A stretch of 64,000 nucleotides of DNA from Lasiosphaeris hirsuta (GCA_030549175.1 JAUKUA010000002.1:3038001-3102000), one strand, 5' to 3'. Positions 1 through 11,480 are shown, counted from the first letter of the stretch. Translations and numbers: made by a program. Notes: generated from the letters alone by a model not told the origin.

Positions 1-502
1 TGGTGTTGTCTGTACCTCCCTTAAAATCCAACCCCCTGGTTTGTTTGTTTGTTAGCGCATGACCCATCCTCCAGGGCCCAGAGAGAGATGTTGCAGTCGT
101 AGAAAGGCCTTTCAGAATTAGAAAAAGATGTGTTTGGTATATTTCATACGGCATTTGTGGCATTTGAAAAGCTTTTCTGGTATTTAAAAAGTCCTTCCCC
201 ATTTCCATAATAATGGGCTTTGAAGTTGGATTGCACGCTTATCAACGATCCCTCCTCACCTACTCTGCCGGGTGCCTATTTGGGCTCCGGACAATACGTT
301 TCCTAGCGGAAAGGAGAAAATACTACCCGATTGGCCCTACTACGCCGGCCCATTTCAATGTCCCGGTGGGAAGACAGTCGCCCAAGCATCCCCGCTTTCG
401 AGGCTCCATGTTGCGGATCGGGCCGTGGCCGCTCCCCAGCCCCATACAAAGGTCGCACCTTATTCTAGCTGACACCTCGCGTGTGAGCAGGCAGCACAAT
501 GG

Positions 503-1022
503 GCGATCGACCACAAGGTCGACCTCCTCAATATGTCGTTCGGCTTTGACTATACTGCTTTGCCCTCCGAGCTCTGGGACCTGGAAGAGCGGCTGAAAAA
601 GGCTTCCAGGGCGGGAATCCTTGTAATGGCCGCTGCGTCCAACTCGGGTAACCACCGGCCTATTCTATTGCGTGGCCGGCGAGGGACAAGGAGTGTGCGA
701 TATGCGTCCACTCATGTGATGATTCCGGTAAATATTCTTTTCTAGGTTCACACCAAGCAGCCACAGCGAGACGATAAACTTCATGGTGCTCGGCGAGAAT
801 GTCATGTCGCACTGGCCGACTTCGAAAGGGGGTGGCCTGCGACTCATGAGCGGGACCTCCACCGCAACGCCGATTGCGACAGCCCTTGTGGCACTTCTGC
901 TGGAGTTTACCAGCCAATCTATTTGCGAGAGCGAAATGGAGGAGGTCCGCAAGTGCGTGAAGCTGGAGAGGCTCCGAGATTTGTCTGGCGTGACTGCCCT
1001 GCTCAAGGCTATCAGCTTGTAG
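503..1022 (+). pseudogene. Subtilisin-like serine protease (S8), broken 3' fragment
   Basis: Seen: a reading frame at 485-660 encodes the strand typical of subtilases (VDLLNMSFGF, then GILVMAAASNSGN), and a second frame at about 760-1022 encodes the segment around the catalytic serine (LMSGTSTATPIATALVALLL) followed by the normal C-terminal helix region and a TAG stop. The two pieces are out of frame. A third frame between them (about 662-745, IAWPARDKECAICVHS) clearly belongs to the same protein, so at least two frame breaks are present, the first at a small ATTCT-type insertion near 659-665. No catalytic Asp or His segment is visible upstream, and the frame before 485 hits a stop at 470-472. 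Known: subtilases occur in fungi both as secreted proteases and as effector domains of NLR-type proteins. Inference: a dead copy. An unannotated short intron could explain one break but not easily both. Confidence 0.72.
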
Positions 1023-3535
1023 CTAGACGGCTACTATTGGATACACTCATCACTGCTATGGGGCAAGTATGACCCCTTGCGAGAAACTAGCCAAGAAGAC
1101 CCTAGAGTAGGGATAAAATACGCGTGTGGGGTGATCCGGGATGCGTTACAGAAGTAGGGTCTAGTTTTTTTCAAAAGAATAAATACCTACCTTATACATC
1201 CCTCGGCTCTCGACATTACTTTGATCTAAGAGATTCAGTACCACAGTCATCACTCTATGGTCATAAAACTCCACCATCACAAGACTGCCACCGTTGTGGT
1301 GCCGCCTCACCGAATCCCTACGTACCTTAGTAGTACTCACAGCCATAAAAGCTGGGAGCGAACCGTTGAGTTGTTCGGGCAGACAGGGCAGATTTAAGTT
1401 GGGTTCTAAGTTAGGCAAAGTATTTTACCAGGAACCTTCTTTGCTGTAAGCATCCCATTACTACATTATGGTCCACATGACCACTGAAGCTAACGACTCG
1501 GACTTAACATTCCCAAACACAGAGCACATCAGCCGCAGGGCAGCACCTAATGCATCGTAGGTAGCCAATCACTATTTTTGCATTAAAGTGAAGCAACCGA
1601 GCAGAGCACGGATATTCGAGAAGGCCAACCCACACAAATGAGCCGGGATGAGAAGCACATGCACCAAGTACATACCTACCTTATCTCTACTATCAATGGT
1701 TGAGATATCGGTTTTTGATGGTATGTACGACTTTGGGCAGACGTGCAGTGACTCACTAGTCAGCCTCGATTCCATTCAATTAGTGAAGATTGGCTGAACG
1801 TTTTGCAGGACGCGATGAATCGGGCAGCCTCATTGAGGGGCAAGGGCCACTGCCGACGCACACTTTAGCCCCAATCTGCACTCGAATCCGGCTTAGAGTC
1901 ACAGTCTGTATTTCAAAGAGGCAGAGCCTTAACCACAGTATCTGAAGTGTCTGACTCCATCTGTTGGGGACCTCCGACTATCTGGGCGGAGCCTGATCCC
2001 ACTGACATGCAAAGCCATTGAACATGTGATCCCCTGAACATCTGAGATTGCGGGAAATCCATCCCTAAGCGCTAACTCGTTCCCAAACTTCTTCCTATCT
2101 CCAGCAACTTACCGACCACGCCATCCAGAGCTACGTTATTTCAAATTCAAGTTGCGCGGAACTTTTAAGACGGAATTTTCCCCGGCCTAGAGCCTTAGGT
2201 TGACGATCCTAAAATAGCTCACCGATAGGTGCAGGTCGGATCAGCCGAGGACCCATCGGAAATGTTAAAGCAAAGTCGCACAATAACCCTTTTCTTTTGC
2301 CTCCGGCGGTCCCTCCGGGGGGGACTCGCTTCGCTCGATAAAAGTGTAGATGCCCTACACTCCGGATCCATGGTGCTGCGAGCGTCATATCCGGCTTGAC
2401 GGCCCACGACGCCACTAGACCCCTTCAGTCGTCGAGCTCCGGGCTCTTGCCCGCTGTACCATTATACCTAGGTACATAACACTTTTTATATAGCAACTTT
2501 GATAGGTATACTTTCAAGGGGGCATATTTAGTTAGGTTTCTATGAAGCTTTACCAGTAGTGGTGATGATCTAGTGTACCCGTATGTTACATTGCGCCTAT
2601 GTTAAGAGGGTAATGTGCCCCTGGGATATTCTACTATTAAAACTAACTTACTATAAATAGAGCGTTCTATAGATATGAGATATAGACCTTGAGCGCTACA
2701 TACCGGAGAATATAATTATCTCTTTTAACTTTAACAGCCCCTCACCCTATGTTATAATAGTACCCTTTAAAACTCCACGCTGTAAAAGGGTTCCCATATG
2801 TCCGCTCTCCTAGAAGTTTACCCTCCATCCTTTTAGGGAATGACAAAGGCAGTGATAGTAATGAAGCTCGTGACTTTTAGAGGGCGGATAGGGGCACTTA
2901 AAGGGTTTAAATGCCTTTCACCCTCTTGATACTGAGATGCACCCGTCACTTGCGACCCCACACTAACACTCTCATAACTTAACGCTCCTAACTGCGAGCC
3001 TACCAGAGGTAATTTATCCTCAGTCAAGCGTCCTTATCTACCCCTCCTTCTATTCTTGGCTGGGTTGTCACGAGTGCCGTTACCCCCACCCGCCACGATG
3101 TGATAATAGGTAGGCCGAACTGCCAGATAAGCTGCTACCAATAACTGTAGCAGCTTTCCTTGTTCGCATGCCAGCCACAGCCCAGCAAAGCGCATTAATG
3201 CCTGACTTACGATTCCCAAGATGCTCGCCCTCAGTAATAAATACCGTGACGGTTAAGGAAGCAAAGACGGCGACCTCGAGTCTTGACCACAGTGCATGCC
3301 TACATGCAGCAATCTCTCCTCGGTATTCCCAAGGACCAACAGTGCCTTGTCCGACCTTTGACTCTTTGCTTTCTACTAGATAGGTTACCTACCATCTACC
3401 TACCTACCTAGGTAGACACAGCTAGTACTACTGTATCAGAAGCTTCGGTACGTGCAACTTACAACATCGGTGGGCCATGATCACATTTCAGAGATTCACA
3501 AAATTCCTCCCTGCCAGCTGGGAAAAGTCACAGCC
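1023..3535. other. Gene-free stretch, partly AT-rich
   Basis: No convincing gene on either strand. The part from about 2440 to 2860 is clearly richer in A+T than the genes around it, with many TA dinucleotides, as expected of a decayed repeat. A GC-richer island at about 2210-2420 has short open frames on the minus strand. Just before the next gene, 3385-3415 holds a run of CTAC repeats ending in the palindrome ACCTAGGT, a common intergenic motif in such genomes. Confidence 0.5.
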
Positions 3536-6500
3536 ATGTCGACGATCAAACGCCCATCTCTAGGCCAGATCGCACACCTCGGCGACTTTTACGATGCGAG
3601 AACCGACTCCTTCTCCTCCCTGTCGCTCTTGCAGGGTTCACCTCCACCTGAGGCTGTCGGCCGCACCGACAATCCGAGAACCACGGTCGACATCATCAAA
3701 GAGGATACCTATGAGGGGAAGTTCCGCCACCTGGGGGTGGAAGCTGAGCTCGGAGCTAGCATCCTTTCGGGTCTGATATCGGTTGGCGGCATCGGGCACT
3801 TCCTCATGGAGACCCGGTCGAGCGCTCGGACGAGGCAAATCTCGTGTCTCTACAAGACCATGACCGTTCACGAGAGGCTCCACATTGGGGCTTTCATGCA
3901 ACCCAACCTCAAGGCCTTGCTAAACCTCGAAGCCCTCCGCGGGAACCCCGGCACCCACATCGTCTCCGAAATCGAGTGGGGGGCCTCGTGCGCCATGACG
4001 GTCCGGTGTGACGTCGAGGGCACGAGCGACGGCACCGAAATCCAGACGAAGCTTGGCGTTGGCCTCGACGAGCTGAGCAAGCTTGTGGGCGTTGGCGCGA
4101 GGGCTGCCGGCGATATTCGGGTCGGATGGGGCGCCATGTCCCAGCAGAAGACGTTCGCCATCAAGGTCTGCGGGGATTTTGCGGCCGACAAGGACATGCC
4201 CACCGACTTTGAGAGTGCCCTAGAGTACATCAAGAGTATGCCCTCGTCCATCGCCGCCTACAACGACGGCAAGGGAAAGCCGCTGGTATACACCCTTTTC
4301 CCCATCCAGATGCTAACCATGATGTTCTGGGACCTCGAGATCGGGTACCACGTGGTGCTGAAACGCCTCAACCTCGAAGTGCTGGAGCAATTTGTCCAGC
4401 TCTTTGACGAATTGGCCTGTACCCGCCAGACGCTTGAGGATTACCAGGTCGACGTGCAGAGGCACGCCTCCTACCTGCCGACTGAGCACCTACGCGAAGC
4501 TTCCGACAGCCTCCGCCAAGCCAAGGTTTTGGAAGCGCAGCTCAAGGAAGCATACGGGGAGGCCCTGACCAGCGTCAGGTGCGGCTCCTCCGGACCAACC
4601 TGTTTGTTGGCGCTGCTGGCTAAGTCGCGCAGCCGAGAGCACTCCCCCCAAAATCTCTTGTCCGTCGTCCAGAAATACCGCGAGCGGATTAAGTTCGCAG
4701 ATGCTATCGTGGCAAAGGGCGGTCTTTTTATCGGCCGCGACATGCAGAAAGCCCTTGACAATCTTATCACGACCAACGGCAGAAACGACACCTACGTCCT
4801 CTACTTTAGCGAGGCCGCTCAATCGCAAACCGAGCTGTGGAACGACAGCAGAAGGCTCGTGATGGAACTGCTCGAGTCCAGGGAGGCCGACGACCTAGTA
4901 GTCGTCTGCGACTGCGACCTCGGGGGCGCTAGGATCGACGCGTCCTACGTGGAGCAATACCGCGGCGGAAGACTCATCGCCAAGGATCTCGGCGCAGCAC
5001 GCCGGCTCCTCGAAGGCCGCTGCGTCATCCGCTACCAGCCGGGAGCTTTGGACCCCTCCGAGTTCCACCCGCCCGTCCAGCGAAGGAAGGTGAAGCTTCG
5101 TTGCCCCGGACCCCGCTGCCCGACTACGAAGCACATCTGGATATGCGAGACATGCCGCCAGTCGGTCGAGTTTGGATTCGTCGATACCTTCCTTTACTGC
5201 CGGTGCGGCCGGTTCCCCTACGACAGCTGTCGCTTCCGCTGTAAGCAGCACGAACAGGAGGGCGCCTTGACGAAACCCTCACCCTCGCTCCTGCTAGAAC
5301 GCTTGCAACATCTCCAGCCACTGACGGTGCAGGAGGTCAACGTTCTTGTACTGGGAGAGACGGGCGTGGGCAAGTCCACCTGGATTAACGCTTTTGTCAA
5401 CTACCTTACGCACGACACGCTTGAGTCGGCTATGGCGGCTGACAAGCCCGAGTACGTCGTGCCCTATTCCTTTTCCTACCAGGTCAGGGATGAGGACGGA
5501 AGCTTCCGACAGCATGACATCCAAGCTGGGTCTAGCCCACACGAAAAGAACAGGTACGTGAGCTGCTGCTTACCAGCGCTGCTCCTGGGTTCCTTGTATT
5601 ATTGTTCTCTTGGCGATACCGAGCAATGCCAAAATCGAGATATCGAAACTAACAAGACCGGCGCAGCTCCGCGGGGGAATCGGCGACGCAGAGAACCATA
5701 GTCTACCGGATCCCGCTGGGCGACGAGATGGTGCTCCGCCTGATAGATACTCCTGGCATCGGGGACACTCGTGGGATCGGCTACGACATCCAGAACCAGG
5801 AGGACATCTTGGCGACGCTGCACTACATTGAGAGGCTTCACGGGATCCTGATCCTGTTGAGACCAGCCAACGCCCGCCTCAACATCATGTTTCGGTTCTG
5901 CATCACGGAGCTGATGAGCCACCTTCACCGGGATGCCGTCAATAACATCTGCTTCGGCTTCACCAACACGCGGGGGAGCAACTACTCGCCTGGCGACACT
6001 TACAACCCCCTGAGGAAGCTTCTGAGCGAGTACAAGGGGGCGACCGTGTCCCTCAGCCACCACAACACCTACTGCTTCGATTCGGAAAGCTTCCGCTATC
6101 TCGCCGCCCTGTCGGAGACCAAGATCCCTCTTCCCGGCCTGCCAGACTCGGCGCGCAGCTGGGAGAGCTCCGTCAAGGAATCCAAACGCCTCCTGGAGCA
6201 CTGGACTACCCTGCCCGGTCACAGGGTTAAGAGCACGCTGAGTCTGAACAGGGCGCGAGACGTGCTCCTCGCCATCCAGGAGCCGCTCACCCAGGTTACA
6301 TTGGCCGCGGAAGAGACAATTAAGCGAAACGTGGAGAAGGCGGAGGTACTCCGCCGGTCCCGGCCAGTAAACAGGGCGGAACTGGAATCCGAGCTCTATT
6401 GCATTGAGACCGTGGTGGTGGAGTCGGTCCCGCTACCCAGGCCGATGATGGTTTGCTCGGACAAGGCGTGCCAGGGGAGGTGGGAGGCCAAGGACGACGT

Positions 6501-7677
6501 GGATTACTCTGAGCACAGAGGGGCTTGCCACATCGGGTGCCACGTGCTGCCGCCAGGGGGCGACAAATATACCAGATCGCTTCTGCTGGCCTGCCGCGTG
6601 TTCGACCGTGGCTTCCGGAGGACGTGCAAGCAGTGCACCCACCACTGGACGATGCACCTGCGTATCGACAGCGTGTCCCGGCCCAAGACGGTGCGCGAGG
6701 GCCCTTCTGAGGCGGAGCGTCTGGCCAACTTGAGGAACCCCGCGTCGGTAGCCGAGCTCATAAGAGCCACTCTCCTGCAGCTCGAACGATACATAGAGCG
6801 GCGCGAGGCCGACCAGCAGCTCTTGGCCGAGGCTTCGATCCAGTTTCGTCAGTATCTCGGGGCCAATTCCATCGTCACGTACAACCACGAGAGGATGCTG
6901 TACCTCGACGCCAAGATTAAGCAAGCGACCTACGAAGCGAACGTCGTTAGGGAGGAGGACACAGGTCGCGGCGGTGTTTTCAGGACGAACCCCAAGACGA
7001 GCTCACTAGAAGAGCAACGGAAGGTCTTCGAGAAGGAAGGCGCCTTCCTTGGCAACATCATACCTATCAACCAGGACAAGGCCGCCGAGGTAATTCCGAC
7101 TGAGGAGATGATTGAAAGCACGCTGCTGAAACTATTCGCCATGGAGCACTGGGGAGCCTTCCTGAGGGAGAGCGCCTCCAGGTCGGAGCCCAAAGAGTAC
7201 ATGGAATTGCCGTTCCACGCCCACCTCCACAGTCGCTCGCAGTCCAGCTCCTGGGAGGCGCTGCTAGCCAGGACTGCCCCCTTGGAATCTGGAGATGTTG
7301 AGTCGTCTTGGCGCAGCGCCTTGGTGACGATTGAGGCGCAGGTCAACAGGCATGGCCATGGCCCGGCTGAGTCGGGAAACCATCTTAACCGGCTCGATTC
7401 GAATGGTGAGTTCCCCCTCTACCGGGCGGCGGCGGGCGGCTCGTACAAGGACACCAAGAGTCTGCTGAAGCAGGGTGCCGACCCGTCGCTGCGTACCCCC
7501 TTTGGGTGGTCGGCGCTGCACTGGGCGGCTAGCAATGGGCATAAAGATGTCGTCGAGCTTCTCCTGTCGCACGGCGCCGAGGTGAACGTCAAGTCGGATA
7601 CGGGGAAGACGCCCTTATCCATGGCCAGGAAGCCTGCAATCAGGGCCATGTTGCGAAACTATGGGGCTCGCGGTTGA
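3536..7677 (+). CDS. SNTX-type perforin-like / thioredoxin-like / P-loop GTPase / ankyrin protein
   Basis: Two exons, 3536-5553 and 5667-7677, give 1342 aa. The 113-bp intron has GTACGT, an ACTAAC branch point and GCAG, and the join restores the GTPase switch region (GESATQRT). Start chosen at the ATG in good context (CAGCCATGT). Domains by eye: residues 1-270 resemble the N-terminal perforin-like domain of stonustoxin-family proteins (LGDFYDAR motif); 270-410 helical; 410-520 thioredoxin-like without a CxxC pair; 520-570 a Cys cluster (about eight Cys plus His); 600-780 GTPase with G1 GETGVGKS near 605, G3 DTPGIGD near 699 and a TNTRG at the G4 position; 930-1010 a second Cys/His-rich region; 1245-1335 two to three ankyrin repeats. 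No signal peptide, so probably cytosolic. Family knowledge: SNTX proteins belong to the MACPF/CDC pore-forming superfamily, and such GTPases in fungi act as NLR-like switches. Role in immunity or self-recognition is inference. The gene appears intact. Confidence 0.88.
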
Positions 7678-7813
7678 GAGGTCGTGAGGTCCCACGGGAC
7701 CAGGGCGACCGGGGATCGTGGGACGCTACTTGTAAATTTGTTTGTGGAGAACCTTTGTAACTGGGCCATGGTTGCGTGCCCACACTATGACGTAACATCT
7801 GGCTTGCCAGATT

Positions 7814-7878
7814 CCAAAGGTCTGGCCCAAAGGTCTGGCCCAAAGGTCTGGCCCAAAGGTCTGGTCCAAAGATCTAGG
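7814..7878. repeat. 13-bp tandem repeat, five units
   Basis: The unit CCAAAGGTCTGGC is repeated in direct tandem; three copies are perfect, the fourth differs by one base and the fifth by a few. It lies about 140 bp after the stop codon of the SNTX-type GTPase gene, probably in its 3' untranslated or downstream region. No function is evident; it is a likely source of length variation between strains. Confidence 0.9.
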
Positions 7879-8430
7879 CTTCCAGCCCCATATCAACCTT
7901 CTTGTCAAGACAATTAGCTAGCCTAACAACCTGGGGCCTGCAGGCTGTTCAGGCGTTGTCACCTGTCAAGTGCTTTCATGGTTCCTTTTTCAATAATCGA
8001 GACCACACACGGTGTTTTCTTTTTTTTTCTTTTTTTGCTTTTTCGATGATTGAGAGCATACGCGCTGGTCCATGCCACACTGCTTAAAGGGCAACCGTGG
8101 CCAAGTGGAACTGACAATCTGCATCATCCTGACCACCACCAGACCTCCCGATGCCACACTGGCGCTGGCATAGTTCAACACAGTCATTTCACTCCCGCAG
8201 TTCCTGTCATCCTTTTCTCGCACGTGTCTTGCATGTGGCATTTGCAGCCTCGATTATTTTGTCGCGGCTTGGGTGAGGATTCTGAGGAACGCGTTCGACG
8301 CACTTGGGCTTTCGTGGAGTGGGCCAGGACCTTAAATTAGATCGCATGATAATATCTTGATGCCACTTGCCCCATTTCCTCCCGTCTTTCTGACCACATC
8401 GCTTATTCTGCTATCAACGGCATAAACACA
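7879..8430. other. Intergenic, nothing recognised
   Basis: No gene seen. A T-rich tract (TTTTTTTTCTTTTTTTGC) lies at about 8020-8041. Confidence 0.5.
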
Positions 8431-8700
8431 ATGGGGAAACAAACCCTCTTCGAGCTATGGAGCTGCAAGAAGGAGCCGGAAACAGATGACGACAAACCTC
8501 GTTTGACAGGAATGGCGGACACTACGCCTGTCCCAGCACGAAAGCGTGACCGCCCGCCGAAACAAAAACCGGTATCTTACCCGGTACAGGTACTGCCGGT
8601 TCCTGCCCTTCGGACAACAAACCCTATTAAACATGAAGTCGCATCTGAGGATGAGGGCATATCGGAAGACGAAATCGCATTCAAGGATGAGGACATCTAG
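8431..8700 (+). CDS. Possible small acidic-tailed protein, 89 aa, uncertain
   Basis: An ATG in fair context opens a frame of 89 codons with a Lys/Arg/Pro-rich middle (ARKRDRPPKQKP) and an acidic end (SEDEGISEDEIAFKDED). The TAG stop at 8698-8700 is followed in the same frame by more acidic codons (EDEEAG) and then about 25 further codons, so the stop may be a recent C-to-T nonsense change in a longer gene. A GTAAGT at about 8796 and a CAACAG at about 8850 could bound an intron, and the sequence after it is also coding-like (hydrophobic). I do not recognise the family. It may be a decayed or wrongly modelled gene. Confidence 0.35.
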   Translation: MGKQTLFELWSCKKEPETDDDKPRLTGMADTTPVPARKRDRPPKQKPVSYPVQVLPVPALRTTNPIKHEVASEDEGISEDEIAFKDEDI

Positions 8701-8970
8701 GAAGACGAGGAGGCCGGCAAGACAGCGGTGGTTGGGGTTTCGACGGGCGATCGTGGGCTGGTTCGGTTTTTTTGCGGTTGCGCTCTCTGTCGTTGGTAAG
8801 TTATCTATCATCTGTCGTAATCACGGCATGATCTGACGAAGCAACAGGCTGGAGCTAGAAGCTCAATTCTGGCATTGCGGCGGCGGTCGTGGCGGGGGTG
8901 TTCACCCTGATAGATATTGTGCTGGCCGGCGTCGTGGGAGCTCATTGGGAGTATTTTTATAAATGTGATG

Positions 8971-10095
8971 ATTGAGGTTATGTACTAAAATAAATGTCAA
9001 TGATGGACCTCAAAATGATTGCCCTACCCGGTTCGTTCATTCTAGCTTCCCACTGGAAGGTTTCTCGGTACATATCATCAGGAGAGTGGACTGTTCACTT
9101 GGCCCGGTTTCCAGAGCTCTAGCGGGTACAGGTCGAAACGTTGGGACCCATGGTGGAACATTAGTCAAGTACTGTGGTCTCATTGGCTGGGACTCACCGT
9201 AGACGAGTGTGGGCGAGAGGATGCTCTGGTCAACGGCGGAGGGGGATGCGCAGTCAGGAATGATGGGAGATCAGATGGGCATATGGTCTAGATGCATTGA
9301 CTTGAGAAAGAAAAAGGGGAACATCCTTTGCGGTGCAGCTGCGTGCAAAGAGGAAAGAGCATGGCAGCGAATGTCTTGGCAACCGTTTCAGCCAGCAACG
9401 ATAAGATCTGGTCGGGCTATGGGGATGGAGCCTTTGACATCCAATATTCGCCTTGCCAGGGGCACAGGCCCAGCATTTGGACCCAGCACTGGGGCCCGCT
9501 AATCCTGTGTAATCCCAATTCCTGGGCCGTTGAAACGTCAAGTGGTACCAAGTCCATCGTCCGCCAGCTCCCACCAATTACGCGCCGTTGAGATGCGGCT
9601 GCAGCTTCCCAGATCTGATCTCACTGCCCGCGAGCGCCATCCTGCTCCCTGTCCAATACCTCCTTCGCTAACCACGAGCCTCACCATCTGCATCTGTAGC
9701 TAATGCATTGTGGCGACAAGTTTCGTCCTGACGAGTCTCAGCACCAGCTAGTCGTCACTGCTAGGCGGAATTGCGACTCTATTTCACATGACAACACCAC
9801 GCAGCACTGCGAGACACCACGCCGGGGACTGTCGCCCAGTGCCTTCTTTATATTCGACTGGATGTCCTGTTTACTTTGTCTTATTCCTCTCACTTTCCAT
9901 CAACAGTTCTCTTCACTGCCGTTTTCACTTACTTGTGGCCATAGCTGCCCTTTTTTGCCCACGCGCTCCTCAACACTTCTCACCACTCACGCTGTTTGCC
10001 GAGCTTGTGGTTAGCCCATCTTGTCATTCAAAACACCAATCACTTGGAAACCACATACCATTTCCATCCAAACACATTACTTTCACACCTCCACC
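8971..10095. other. Intergenic region and AA9 promoter
   Basis: No gene recognised. The right end should hold the promoter and leader of the AA9 gene. A TTTATATTC box at 9847-9855 is a candidate TATA element, with a CT/CA-rich leader between it and the ATG at 10096. Confidence 0.4.
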
Positions 10096-11019
10096 ATGCG
10101 TTTCATCACAGCAGCCCTCGCTCTGGCAGCTAGCAGCTGCGTGTGTGCCCACACGACCATGTTCTCCGTGTCGGTTGATGGCGCTGACCAGGGCGACGGC
10201 AGGAACGTCTACATCCGCTCGCCTCCCAACAACAGCCCGGTCAAGGACCTGGCGAGCCCCGACCTCGTGTGCAATGTCGACGGCGGCAAGGCCGTCACCT
10301 CGTTTGTGAAGGCAGCGGCCGGGAGCACGTTGACGTTCGAATGGTTCCACGACAACCGCGGTGACGACATCATCGACGGCACCCATAAGGGACCTATCAT
10401 CACTTACATTGCCCCCTTCACCACGGGAAACGGAGCCCAGGCCATCTGGACCAAGATCGCCGAGGCTGGCTTCGCCGGTGGCAAGTGGGCCGTCGACACG
10501 CTCATCGCCAACAGGGGCAAGAACGACTTCGTCCTACCCGCGGATCTTGCTGCTGGCCAGTACCTGATCCGCCAGGAGATCATCGCCCTGCACGAGGCTG
10601 ATGCTGCCTTCAACGTCAATGCGGCCCGCGGCGCCCAGTTCTACCCCAGCTGCGTGCAGGTTGAAGTGGCGGGCTCGGGCACCGCGGTCCCCAGCCAAAA
10701 CTTCAACGTCAACACGGGCTACACCTTTGGCGACCCTGGAATTCTCTTCAACCTCTACGCTGCCTTCACCAGCTACCCCATCCCCGGCCCTGCCATCGCC
10801 GCCCTCGCCGGCTCTGCTAGCGGTGGCGCGGCTCCCGCGCCCGTTCCCACGACGTCTGCGGCTGCTGCCGCTCCCACGACGACCGCCGCTGCTGCCACTA
10901 CGACTGCCGTGCGGGCCCCTGCTACGACTATGGTTACGTCGGTCCGGCAGGGGACGACGACCGCTGCTGCTTCCACGAAGGCTAGTGCTCGCCCGGTCAG
11001 CCCTTGCAGAGCATCGTAA
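10096..11019 (+). CDS. AA9 lytic polysaccharide monooxygenase (formerly GH61)
   Basis: Single exon, 307 aa, start in the Kozak-like context CCACCATGC. Residues 1-18 are a signal peptide (hydrophobic core, cleavage after CVCA), leaving an N-terminal His as AA9 copper sites need. The second copper His is in GTHKGP (about residue 97), and the axial Tyr with its Gln partner lies in AQFYPSC (about 181-183). The Cys before the second half and the Cys of that motif probably form the conserved disulfide. The body ends near residue 245 and is followed by an Ala/Thr/Pro-rich tail, likely O-glycosylated; no CBM1 follows. Known role: secreted copper enzyme that oxidatively cleaves cellulose or related glycans together with cellulases. 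Exact substrate and C1/C4 preference cannot be read from the sequence. It has no introns, unlike most genes here. Confidence 0.94.
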   Translation: MRFITAALALAASSCVCAHTTMFSVSVDGADQGDGRNVYIRSPPNNSPVKDLASPDLVCNVDGGKAVTSFVKAAAGSTLTFEWFHDNRGDDIIDGTHKGPIITYIAPFTTGNGAQAIWTKIAEAGFAGGKWAVDTLIANRGKNDFVLPADLAAGQYLIRQEIIALHEADAAFNVNAARGAQFYPSCVQVEVAGSGTAVPSQNFNVNTGYTFGDPGILFNLYAAFTSYPIPGPAIAALAGSASGGAAPAPVPTTSAAAAAPTTTAAAATTTAVRAPATTMVTSVRQGTTTAAASTKASARPVSPCRAS

Positions 11020-11480
11020 CTTTAGCAGCCGAGTCCGGTTGTGTTATCATTGTCCCGCTTTTCGAGATCCGTCAATCAACGATTCCAGGTCGAAATTTCA
11101 TTGCGGATGATGTCGGCTAAGGCGCCATATGGGGCTCTGAAAGATTTGTTGATGCGGTGTTTGACATGTGGTCGAAGTTGCCGGAGTGTACGATTTCATG
11201 TATATATTGTAGAAGTTTTTTTGCATATAGGAAATCCATAAGGGGATGCCGTTCACTGTTTCAATGACACGCAGGCGAGATGCCCGGCACCTGCATCCCA
11301 TGCGGCCTGCAATGCTGGTATTTCTGCCATTGGATGCCCGCCCCACCTTGTTTGTGCCAGCCACTGGCTCGACAGGCGGAATCACGGCAAGGCAGTAGCT
11401 ATCCAGCTCGGTAATTTAATCTACGCTCTGCCGCGGGTAGTGGTCTGATACCGAGTCCCCGGCACCAGCAACGCGCCCTC
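11020..11480. other. Intergenic, nothing recognised
   Basis: No gene or RNA recognised between the AA9 gene and the decayed regulator. Confidence 0.5.

Noticed and set aside
213..596. 127-aa plus-strand frame at the left end
   Set aside because: It is in a different phase from the subtilase coding signal it overlaps and shows no motif of its own.
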